From positions 1 through 64,000 of the forward strand of contig CAYQVW010000007.1 in NCBI GenBank assembly GCA_964421245.1: a DNA stretch of 64,000 nt, in the 5' to 3' direction. The notes under the pieces are model-generated. The model did no database searches. It had not been told where the DNA came from and saw nothing but the letters and a program-made list of their open reading frames with translations. Shown here piece after piece: positions 16,952 to 24,407 of the stretch. This stretch comes from CAYQVW01 sp964421245. Lineage in GTDB: Bacteria; Margulisbacteria; WOR-1; XYC2-FULL-46-14. The translations under genes and the position numbers were made by a program. The first letter of the stretch is position 1. The number at the start of each line of letters is the position of its first letter.

Positions 16952-17698
16952 ATGGATCGCATAATGGAATCAACCGAGCAGTCTTTTAAATTATCACCTT
17001 TCAATAAGTCAAAAAGACCGTTTTGTTTTTTGACTTCATCTGTCTTGGTTATTTTAACCGGTAAAAAAGCACATCATCTTAAAGGGTTTGTTGAGAAGCT
17101 TAGAACAATGGATGGTAACGTCATTTTCTACCATATTCATAATTCTTATCGAGAATATCATTTTGCACCAGGTAAATATACCAATGATTTTGCATATTGG
17201 ATTGGTGAAGCCTTGGGGGAGAGCACCTTAGCTGAGAAGATTGCGAATATTGAGATAGGAGAGTTTACAAGTTTAATAGCGTTAAGAGATAAAATTGTTG
17301 CTGTGGTAGAACAGTATTTAGAGTCTGCAGTTGAGATAAGGCGGTCAGCTCCGGGAAAAGAATTTTATTTTTGCCGCAATATAAGCTTTGTCATGCCAAC
17401 AAAATATGAGGTGAATAGTTTAGATGAGTTTTGTGAGGCAATAAAAAAAGTTGGGATGCGCTCGCTGTATTACCACTTTTTTGAGGCCCGATTACGTTTG
17501 GGGCATAAATCAAATGACTTCTCTGAGTGGATCAATAGTGATTTAACTGGATATGATGATTTGGCCGAGAAAATTGAGCGGCTTAATCCCTATTTATATA
17601 CTTTGGATGAACTAAGAGATAAGATTATTGATTTGATTGAAGAAAAGACAAAATTACCAATAGTGAGGAAAATGAAAAAATGGCTGCACTTAAGTTAG
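16952..17698 (+). CDS. DUF5752-like protein with internal duplication
   Basis: A 248-residue soluble protein made of two related halves of about 100 residues. Each half contains FYHIHNSYRE or YYHFFEARLR, then a SNDFxxWI block, then LAEKI, then a LRDKI helix. The pattern resembles the DUF5752 family as I remember it, found beside sugar glycosyltransferases. Function is unknown. The context is trehalose: otsAB upstream, and the treT-like gene overlaps its end by 19 nt. An alternative ATG lies at 16964. Confidence 0.7.
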   Translation: MDRIMESTEQSFKLSPFNKSKRPFCFLTSSVLVILTGKKAHHLKGFVEKLRTMDGNVIFYHIHNSYREYHFAPGKYTNDFAYWIGEALGESTLAEKIANIEIGEFTSLIALRDKIVAVVEQYLESAVEIRRSAPGKEFYFCRNISFVMPTKYEVNSLDEFCEAIKKVGMRSLYYHFFEARLRLGHKSNDFSEWINSDLTGYDDLAEKIERLNPYLYTLDELRDKIIDLIEEKTKLPIVRKMKKWLHLS

Positions 17699-18909
17699 AA
17701 GATTACGCAAAGATAATTCGCTCGCAAAATGTGGACGAGATTCATCTTCTGGCTGAGCGGGTTGCGGGTACCACTCTTAAAATGGTCAATTCGACCTTGG
17801 TTGGTGGTGGGGTAGCCGAGATAATGAATCGTTTGGTCCCTCTTATTAATGAAGTTGGAGTCAAAACTAAATGGGAAGTTATTAAAGGTAGTAGTGACTT
17901 CTTTAACGTTACAAAGGGATTCCATAATGCTTTGCATGGTAACCGAATGGAAGTTAACGATAAGATTTTTGAGATTTTTAATAATACAAATGAAGAAAAC
18001 AGAAAAAATATGGATTTTTCTGAAGATGTAATAGTTATTCATGATCCGCAACCTGCTCCTTTAATTAAATCGAAGAAGGAAAGTCACGCAAAGTGGGTAT
18101 GGAGATGCCATATTGATCTTTCTCATCCACAGGACGAGGTTTGGAACTTTTTAAAACAGTACGTTTCACAATATGATGCTTCAATTTTCTCAGCTCCGTG
18201 GTTTTCAAAGAGTTTGCCAAATCCTCAATATTTTATAACTCCGTCTATTGATCCCTTAACTGAAAAAAATAGAGAATTAACTAAAGCAGAAATTGATGGT
18301 GTTATGAGAAAGTTTAATATTCCAAGAGATAAGCCGATAATTTGTCAAATATCTCGTTTTGATTACTTAAAAGATCCAATTGGGGTAATTCAAGCCTATA
18401 AGTTGGTAAAAAAACACGTTGATTGCAGATTGATTTTAGCGGGTGGAGCGGCAACAGATGATCCAGAAGGGGCAAAGGTATTAGATGATGTGCGCAATAG
18501 TGCTGATGGGGATCCAGATATCATTATTCTATCGCTTCCTCCTTTTTCTGATTTTGAGATAAATGCATTGCAGCGTGCTTCTGATATTGTTTTACAAAAA
18601 TCCCTAAGAGAAGGGTTTGGCTTGACAGTAACTGAAGCAATGTGGAAGGGTAAGCCGGTTATTGCAAGTGCTGTTGGTGGAATAACTCTCCAAATTATTC
18701 ATAATTTTACCGGTATTTTAGTACACTCTATTGAGGGTGCTGCTTATCAGATTCGCTATTTACTTAATAATCCAGAGATTGCCAAAAAGCTTGGTAGTTA
18801 TGCTAAGGACCAAGTAAGAGAGAAATTTCTAATAACGCGCAGTTTGCGTAATTATCTACTTCTTTTGATTGCGGTTCACCACCCAGGAGAGAACGTCGTA
18901 CACTTCTAA
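17680..18909 (+). CDS. TreT-like trehalose synthase, GT4 glycosyltransferase
   Basis: A 409-residue GT-B glycosyltransferase resembling trehalose glycosyltransferring synthase (TreT), which makes trehalose from NDP-glucose and glucose in one step. Visible are the N-terminal STLVGGGVAEIM loop, HDPQPAPLI, WRCHIDLSHP, QISRFDYLKDPIGVI at the start of the second Rossmann domain, and REGFGLTVTEAMWKGKPVIA with the nucleotide-sugar glutamates. A second trehalose route next to otsAB is notable. The adjacent DUF5752-like gene suggests a working pair. Confidence 0.85.
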   Translation: MAALKLEDYAKIIRSQNVDEIHLLAERVAGTTLKMVNSTLVGGGVAEIMNRLVPLINEVGVKTKWEVIKGSSDFFNVTKGFHNALHGNRMEVNDKIFEIFNNTNEENRKNMDFSEDVIVIHDPQPAPLIKSKKESHAKWVWRCHIDLSHPQDEVWNFLKQYVSQYDASIFSAPWFSKSLPNPQYFITPSIDPLTEKNRELTKAEIDGVMRKFNIPRDKPIICQISRFDYLKDPIGVIQAYKLVKKHVDCRLILAGGAATDDPEGAKVLDDVRNSADGDPDIIILSLPPFSDFEINALQRASDIVLQKSLREGFGLTVTEAMWKGKPVIASAVGGITLQIIHNFTGILVHSIEGAAYQIRYLLNNPEIAKKLGSYAKDQVREKFLITRSLRNYLLLLIAVHHPGENVVHF

Positions 18910-18914
18910 AATCA

Positions 18915-18943
18915 TTGAAAATAGACCCATTTATTAGTATAAT
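18915..18943 (+). promoter_or_regulatory. leaderless promoter of the rib operon
   Basis: TTGAAA (18915-18920), a 17-nt spacer, and a perfect TATAAT (18938-18943), followed by 6 nt and then the ATG at 18950. A leader this short leaves no room for an FMN riboswitch upstream of ribE. Confidence 0.8.
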
Positions 18944-18949
18944 TAGTAT

Positions 18950-19609
18950 ATGTTTACAGGTATTATTGAAGAGATCGGGGTTGTTTCTTCTATTATTAAT
19001 AAAGGACCGCATAAAAAGCTAACTATCCACGCTAAGAAAATTGTATCGGACCTTAAAATTGGGGATAGTATTAGTGTTAATGGTGTTTGTTTAACCGCTG
19101 TGAATAAGGGAAGAAATAATTTTACGGTGGATGCGGTAACCGAGAGCCTGATGCTATCGAATATTTCTGACTTAGCAATTGGAAGTTCGGTGAATTTGGA
19201 AAGAGCTTTATCAGTAGTTGATCGTATAGGTGGTCACATAGTCTCTGGCCACGTAGATGGAATTGGTGTGTTAAAAGGAAAAATAGATAAGGGAACTCAC
19301 TTTGATTTTGAAATAGAATTTCCAAATGAGTTTTCTCGTTATATGGTTATGAAGGGCTCTATTGCACTAGATGGAGTTAGTTTGACTATTACCTCAGTTG
19401 AAAAAAATAGAATACGATTATCAATTATTCCTCATACCCTAAAGACCACAACTTTGGGGGAAAAGCGTCTTGGCGAAAAAATAAATCTTGAATTGGATAT
19501 TCTAGGAAAATATGTCGAGAGTCTTCTACTTCGAGAAAAACCACAGGGAGTTACTGAAGAGATGATGTCTAGGGTTGGTTTTATCCCCATCGGAATTGTA
19601 GAAAATTGA
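18950..19609 (+). CDS. ribE: riboflavin synthase, alpha subunit
   Basis: Dismutates two 6,7-dimethyl-8-ribityllumazines to riboflavin. It is 219 residues with the usual duplicated lumazine-binding barrel: MFTGIIEEIG and SVNGVCLTAV in the first half, RIGGHIVSGHVDGIG and ALDGVSLTI in the second. It starts the ribE-ribBA-ribH operon. ribD is absent from the window. Confidence 0.96.
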   Translation: MFTGIIEEIGVVSSIINKGPHKKLTIHAKKIVSDLKIGDSISVNGVCLTAVNKGRNNFTVDAVTESLMLSNISDLAIGSSVNLERALSVVDRIGGHIVSGHVDGIGVLKGKIDKGTHFDFEIEFPNEFSRYMVMKGSIALDGVSLTITSVEKNRIRLSIIPHTLKTTTLGEKRLGEKINLELDILGKYVESLLLREKPQGVTEEMMSRVGFIPIGIVEN

Positions 19610-19620
19610 CTAATTCTGCT

Positions 19621-20829
19621 ATGAAATTAAATAAAATAGAAGAAGCCATAAAAGAAATTCAAAGCGGTCGCATGATAATTGTGGTTGATGATAAAAAGCG
19701 TGAGAACGAAGGTGATCTAGTTATGGCTGCCTCCAAGGTTACTCCAGAAAGTATTAACTTTATGATCTCAAACGGAAAAGGTTTGGTCTGTGTTCCAATA
19801 ACAACTGATCGGGCAGTGGATTTAGACCTAAGCCAGATGGTTAAGAAAAATAGTGAACAGATGCGTACCGCTTTTACCGAATCGGTTGATGCTGCATCTG
19901 CCTATGGTGTTACTACTGGCATTTCGGCTCAGGACCGAGCAAAAACTATTGAGGTTATTATCAATCCAAAATCAAAACCAGCTGATTTAAATCGTCCGGG
20001 ACATCTTTTTCCTCTTATTGCAAAAGAGGGAGGAACATTAAAAAGAGCTGGGCATACTGAGGCGGCAGTTGATTTGGCAGTTTTGTCTGGATTATATTCT
20101 GCTGGCATTATTTGTGAAATTATCAAAGAAGATGGAAAAATGGCTCGTCTTCCGGATTTAATTAAATTTGCAAAAAAACACAAACTAAAAATAATTTCCA
20201 TTGCTGACTTGATTAAATATAGAATGAAGAATGAGAAGCTTGTGCGCAGAGTTTCGGAAGTAAAGCTTCCGACAAAATTTGGTTCTTTTAAAGCAATTGT
20301 ATACGAGGATCTATTGAGTGGAGAACATCACATTGCTCTAGTAAAAGGAAAAGTAGCCGGAAAAAGGAATGTTCTCGTTCGTGTTCATTCCGAATGTTTA
20401 ACAGGAGATATTTTTGGTTCCTGCCGTTGTGATTGTGGGGAGCAACTAGGAGCTGCGTTAGAAAAAATAGAATTCTCTGGTGAAGGGGTTTTGCTTTATA
20501 TGAGGCAAGAAGGGCGTGGTATAGGATTGATTAACAAGCTAAAAGCTTATGCTCTGCAAGATAAAGGTTTAGATACGGTTGAGGCCAACCATAAGCTTGG
20601 TTTTGCTGCCGATTTAAGAGATTATGGTACAGGTGCTCAGGTCTTAGTTGATCTTGGTCTTTCAAGTATTCGTTTGTTAACAAATAATCCGCGTAAAGTG
20701 GTTGGTTTAGATGGATATGGTTTGAAGATTTCTGAGCGTGTTTCACTAGAAATGAAACCAAATAAATTTAATAAAGAGTATTTAAAAACAAAGTCAAAAA
20801 AATTAGGACATATTCTAAGGAGGATATAA
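19621..20829 (+). CDS. ribBA: 3,4-dihydroxy-2-butanone-4-P synthase / GTP cyclohydrolase II
   Basis: A bifunctional riboflavin precursor enzyme of 402 residues. The RibB half (about 1-200) has VVDDKKRENEGDLVMAASK and RPGHLFPLIAKEGG with the catalytic acidic loop. The RibA half (about 205-400) has the zinc site CLTGDIFGSCRCDCGEQL and RQEGRGIGLINKLKAYALQD. I use the ATG at 19621; a TTG at 19606 overlapping the ribE stop is also in frame but adds non-family residues. Confidence 0.95.
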   Translation: MKLNKIEEAIKEIQSGRMIIVVDDKKRENEGDLVMAASKVTPESINFMISNGKGLVCVPITTDRAVDLDLSQMVKKNSEQMRTAFTESVDAASAYGVTTGISAQDRAKTIEVIINPKSKPADLNRPGHLFPLIAKEGGTLKRAGHTEAAVDLAVLSGLYSAGIICEIIKEDGKMARLPDLIKFAKKHKLKIISIADLIKYRMKNEKLVRRVSEVKLPTKFGSFKAIVYEDLLSGEHHIALVKGKVAGKRNVLVRVHSECLTGDIFGSCRCDCGEQLGAALEKIEFSGEGVLLYMRQEGRGIGLINKLKAYALQDKGLDTVEANHKLGFAADLRDYGTGAQVLVDLGLSSIRLLTNNPRKVVGLDGYGLKISERVSLEMKPNKFNKEYLKTKSKKLGHILRRI

Positions 20830-20830
20830 A

Positions 20831-21295
20831 ATGGTAAAGATAATTGAAGGAGATTTGAGTGCGGCGAAATTAAGTTTTTCAATCGTGATTAGTAGATTCA
20901 ATGAGGTTGTATCTAGTGGATTACTAAATGGTGCAATCGATTGTTTAAAGCGCCATGGGGCCAGTGAGGCAAATATTACAATTGTAAAGGTTCCAGGGGC
21001 ATATGAGATTCCACAAGTTGCCAAAAAACTTGCTGTTTCAAAGAAAACGGATGCCGTTATTTGTTTAGGAGCAGTAATTCGAGGAGGAACTCCACATTTT
21101 GATTACATCGCTTCCGAAGTATCAAAAGGGGTTGCTCAAGTTGGATTAGATGGCGAGGTCCCAGTAGTCTTTGGTGTTTTAACAACTGATACCTTGGAGC
21201 AGGCAATTGAACGTGCTGGGTCAAAGGGTGGGAACAAGGGATTCGATGCAGCTCTCTCTGCAATAGAGTTAGCTAATTTAGCAGAAAAAATATAA
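20831..21295 (+). CDS. ribH: 6,7-dimethyl-8-ribityllumazine synthase
   Basis: A 154-residue lumazine synthase. Visible motifs are ISRFNEVVSSGLLNGA, VPGAYEIPQVAKKL, CLGAVIRGGTPHFDYIASEV with the catalytic His, and FGVLTTDTLEQAIERAGSK. AAGGAGG lies upstream of the ATG. It closes the rib operon; ribD is not seen. Confidence 0.97.
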   Translation: MVKIIEGDLSAAKLSFSIVISRFNEVVSSGLLNGAIDCLKRHGASEANITIVKVPGAYEIPQVAKKLAVSKKTDAVICLGAVIRGGTPHFDYIASEVSKGVAQVGLDGEVPVVFGVLTTDTLEQAIERAGSKGGNKGFDAALSAIELANLAEKI

Positions 21296-21312
21296 AAGAA
21301 GGAGTATTTATT

Positions 21313-22422
21313 GTGGCTAAAGTTTTATTGAAAGGGGTTACCAAGCGTTTTCCGAATGGGGTAGAAGCAGTCAAGGATGTTAATTTAGAGATTGATGATG
21401 GGGAATTTTTGGTTTTAGTAGGGCCTTCGGGTTGTGGTAAAACTACAACATTACGTATGATTGCAGGTCTTGAAGAGATTTCCGAAGGAAATATTTATAT
21501 CGGAGATAGAGAGGTAACTGATGTTCCTCCAAAAGATCGAAACATTGCTATGGTATTTCAGTCTTATGCGCTTTATCCTCACATGAAGGTTTATGACAAC
21601 ATGGCTTTTGGCTTAAAGCTTCGTGGTCTTCCTAAAAAAGAGATTGATGAGAGGGTTGCCCATGCTGCAGGTATCCTAGACTTAGAGCCATTGTTGGATC
21701 GTTTGCCAAAACAGCTCTCCGGAGGGCAGAGGCAGAGAGTTGCGGTTGGTCGCGCGATTGTGCGTCAGCCACAGGTTTTCTTAATGGATGAGCCACTTTC
21801 TAACCTTGATGCCAAACTTAGGGTTCAGATGCGTGCTGAATTACAAAAATTACATAAAAGACTAAAAACAACCGTTATTTATGTTACTCACGATCAGGTA
21901 GAAGCAATGACTTTGGGACATCGAATTTCTGTAATTTTAGATGGAAAGCTTCAACAAGCTGATACCCCTATTAAAGTTTATGGTAATCCGGTCAATAAAT
22001 TTGTTGCTGGCTTTATCGGTTCTCCACCGATGAACTTTGTTGAGGGAGAATTAAAACAAAATGGAGATGAGGTTGATTTTGTAACTGATGGTTTTAAAAT
22101 TAAAATTTTAAAAGATTTAGTGGAACATGTAAGAGACTATATTGGTAAACCGGTGATCTTTGGTATGCGACCAGAAAACATTTGGGATAAAGATTCTTCT
22201 GCTTGGCTTAAGGAAAACGAAAAGGTAACCTATGAAGCTGAGGTTGATTTTAGAGAATTAATGGGTTCTGAAACATATCTCTATGCCCATTTTCATGAGG
22301 TTCCAATTGTTGCTCGGGTCGGTTCAATGGCAGATATAGTTTCTGGATCTAAATTTCCATTGGTTTTTGATTTAAGAAAGATACATATTTTTGACCCAAA
22401 GACCTTGAAAGCTATTTTATAA
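21313..22422 (+). CDS. sugar ABC transporter ATPase (UgpC/MsmK/MalK type)
   Basis: A 369-residue ATPase of the CUT1 sugar-importer class. It has Walker A GPSGCGKTTTLR, the Q-loop, signature LSGGQRQRVAVGRA, Walker B VFLMDEPLSNLDAKLR and the switch His in YVTHDQVEAMTL. A C-terminal TOBE-like regulatory domain of about 120 residues follows. The start is GTG after a good AAGGAG. No permease or binding protein is nearby, so it may energise several sugar importers, as MsmK does. Trehalose is a guess only. Confidence 0.9.
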   Translation: MAKVLLKGVTKRFPNGVEAVKDVNLEIDDGEFLVLVGPSGCGKTTTLRMIAGLEEISEGNIYIGDREVTDVPPKDRNIAMVFQSYALYPHMKVYDNMAFGLKLRGLPKKEIDERVAHAAGILDLEPLLDRLPKQLSGGQRQRVAVGRAIVRQPQVFLMDEPLSNLDAKLRVQMRAELQKLHKRLKTTVIYVTHDQVEAMTLGHRISVILDGKLQQADTPIKVYGNPVNKFVAGFIGSPPMNFVEGELKQNGDEVDFVTDGFKIKILKDLVEHVRDYIGKPVIFGMRPENIWDKDSSAWLKENEKVTYEAEVDFRELMGSETYLYAHFHEVPIVARVGSMADIVSGSKFPLVFDLRKIHIFDPKTLKAIL

Positions 22423-22425
22423 AAA

Positions 22426-23721
22426 ATGATTCCAAGTTCTCTTAAACGTCAAGAACTTAATTTGCCAGAAATGGCCGAGATTGATTTGGTTCGTCATTTT
22501 ACTAATCTTTCTCGTAAAAACTTCTCGGTTGATACTGATTTTTATCCTCTTGGCTCTTGCACTATGAAGTATAATCCAAAAGTTAATGAAGAGACTGCCG
22601 CATTGTCTGGTTTTGCTAAAATCCATCCATATCAAGATGATGAAACGGTCAAGGGAATACTTGAGCTTCTATCTAATTTTAAAAAGTATCTATGTGCCAT
22701 CTTCGGATATGATGATTTTACTTTGCAGCCTGCTGCAGGAGCTCATGGGGAGTTAACCGCGTTACTCATGATCAAAGCTTATCATAGGGACAAGGGTCAA
22801 GGGACAAGGGTCAAGATAATTGTTCCTGATTCATCGCATGGAACTAATCCCGCATCAGTCTCTATGGTGGGATATAAAACGGTTGTAGTTAAATCAGATG
22901 CTCGTGGAAATATTGATATTGATGAACTTGCCAAAGTAGTAGGGGATGATACTGCAGGCCTTATGCTTACTAATCCAAATACGCTTGGATTATTTGACGA
23001 ACATATACTAAAAGTTGCAGAAATTATTCATAAGGTCGGAGGGCTTCTATACTATGATGGAGCAAATGCCAATGCAACTATGGGTATTTGTCGACCAGCT
23101 GATTTAGGATTTGATGTTGCTCATTTTAATCTTCATAAAACTTTTTCAACTCCACATGGGGGAGGGGGGCCAGGTTCTGGACCAGTTGGTTTCAAAAAGA
23201 AACTTGCTCCGTTTTTACCCCGCGTTCACGCTTTTCACGGGAATGTTAATGTGATTATCAAGGCATACACTTATATTCGCTCACTAGGCGCGGCAGGATT
23301 AAAAGAGGTATCGGAGAACGCTGTTTTAAATGCTAATTATATGATGAAACGGCTGAAAGATTATTATTATTTAAAATATGACCGCACTTGCCAGCATGAG
23401 TTTGTGATTTCAGGTAAATGGCAAAAAGAAAAATATGGGGTCAGGACTTTAGATATCGCTAAACGTCTAATTGACTATGGTTTTCATCCACCAACTATTT
23501 ATTTTCCAATGATTGTAGAAGAATCAATGATGATTGAACCGACTGAGACAGAATCGAAGAAAACACTAGATGCTTTTTGTGATGCGATGATTAAAATTGC
23601 CAAAGAGTGTGAGACTAATCCAGATTTAGTCAAAAACGCTCCACAAAATGCTCCGGTTAAACGGGTTGATGAGACTCGCGCTGCACGTGAGCCAATTTTA
23701 AAATGGAAAAATGGCGATTAA
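22426..23721 (+). CDS. gcvPB: glycine dehydrogenase (decarboxylating) subunit 2
   Basis: PLP-dependent P-protein subunit of the glycine cleavage system; 431 residues. The PLP lysine lies in HFNLHKTFSTPHGGGGPGSG, and YPLGSCTMKYNPK is near residue 40. The usual leading 30-50 residues of GcvPB are missing, so the N-terminus is short. A GGGACAA/GGGTCAA array at 22787-22815 encodes RDKGQGTRVK right before the IVPDSSHGTNPAS strand. It overlaps lplA by 19 nt, which fits joint function because lipoate is needed on the H-protein. GcvPA, GcvT and GcvH are elsewhere. Confidence 0.93.
   Translation: MIPSSLKRQELNLPEMAEIDLVRHFTNLSRKNFSVDTDFYPLGSCTMKYNPKVNEETAALSGFAKIHPYQDDETVKGILELLSNFKKYLCAIFGYDDFTLQPAAGAHGELTALLMIKAYHRDKGQGTRVKIIVPDSSHGTNPASVSMVGYKTVVVKSDARGNIDIDELAKVVGDDTAGLMLTNPNTLGLFDEHILKVAEIIHKVGGLLYYDGANANATMGICRPADLGFDVAHFNLHKTFSTPHGGGGPGSGPVGFKKKLAPFLPRVHAFHGNVNVIIKAYTYIRSLGAAGLKEVSENAVLNANYMMKRLKDYYYLKYDRTCQHEFVISGKWQKEKYGVRTLDIAKRLIDYGFHPPTIYFPMIVEESMMIEPTETESKKTLDAFCDAMIKIAKECETNPDLVKNAPQNAPVKRVDETRAAREPILKWKNGD
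22787..22815 (+). repeat. GGGTCAA-type heptad array inside gcvPB
   Basis: Alternating GGGACAA and GGGTCAA (four units) read in frame as DKGQGTRVK, in the loop where other GcvPB proteins have a short turn before the strand IVPDSSHGTNPAS. Confidence 0.9.
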
Positions 23722-24407
23722 CTAAATCACTGCCAACTTCTGGCTTTAATAACATGAAGCTGGATGAACAGCTTTTTATTGATCATGAAGCGGGTAATAA
23801 TCAATCGACCCTTCGAATTTATGCTTGGAATCCCCCTTGTATCTCTGTTGGTTACTCCCAAGATATGGAAAAGAGTGTTGAACTATATAAGCTTTTTGAA
23901 AAGGGATGGGAAATTGTAAAACGACCAACTGGTGGAGGGATTGTTTTTCATAATCAAAGCGAAGTTACTTATTCTGTAATTACTGACTTGGATAATATTG
24001 GAGGGGGATTAATTTCATCTTATATGAAGATTTCTGAGGCTGTTGTTTGTGGATTGAATAAAATAGGAGTGAAGGCCGAGATACGAAAGCAGAAAGCCGA
24101 AAGCCGTGAGCCGAGAGCTGATTTGTGCTTTTCATACCCAGCTGAATATGAGATAGTTGTCAAAGATCGAAAATTGGTCGGCTCGGCTCAAAAAAGGGGA
24201 AAGAAAACCTTATTACAACAGGGTTCTATTTTTGTTAAACATGACTTTGACGATGTGCTCGAACTGTTGAAGAATCCCATAGATCGTGATTTCTATGCTA
24301 AACGGGCTATTTCTATTGGAGAGATACTAGGACGAACAGTTAGCTTCGATGAAATTGCTGAAGCTTTAAAAAATGGATTTAAGGAGAAGTTAAATTGCGC
24401 ATTTTGA
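23703..24407 (+). CDS. lplA: lipoate-protein ligase A family protein
   Basis: Biotin/lipoate ligase fold protein of 234 residues that attaches lipoyl or octanoyl groups to carrier lysines. Motifs: DEQLFIDHEA, WNPPCISVGYSQ, VKRPTGGGIVFHNQSEVTYSV and the lysine strand LVGSAQKRGKKTLLQQGSI. It overlaps gcvPB and probably serves the glycine cleavage H-protein. A GAAAGCC heptad array (24085-24119) encodes RKQKAESREPRAD in a loop before the SYPAEYEIVV strand. Confidence 0.9.
   Translation: MEKWRLTKSLPTSGFNNMKLDEQLFIDHEAGNNQSTLRIYAWNPPCISVGYSQDMEKSVELYKLFEKGWEIVKRPTGGGIVFHNQSEVTYSVITDLDNIGGGLISSYMKISEAVVCGLNKIGVKAEIRKQKAESREPRADLCFSYPAEYEIVVKDRKLVGSAQKRGKKTLLQQGSIFVKHDFDDVLELLKNPIDRDFYAKRAISIGEILGRTVSFDEIAEALKNGFKEKLNCAF
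24085..24119 (+). repeat. GAAAGCC heptad array inside lplA
   Basis: Five heptads (GAAAGCA, GAAAGCC, GAAAGCC, GTGAGCC, GAGAGCT) encode the charged loop RKQKAESREPRAD within the ligase domain. The unit differs from GGGTCAA but has the same length and in-frame placement. Confidence 0.85.

Noticed and set aside
18910..18949. FMN riboswitch before ribE
   Set aside because: Only 40 nt are available and they are filled by the promoter; no RFN-type conserved segments are seen.
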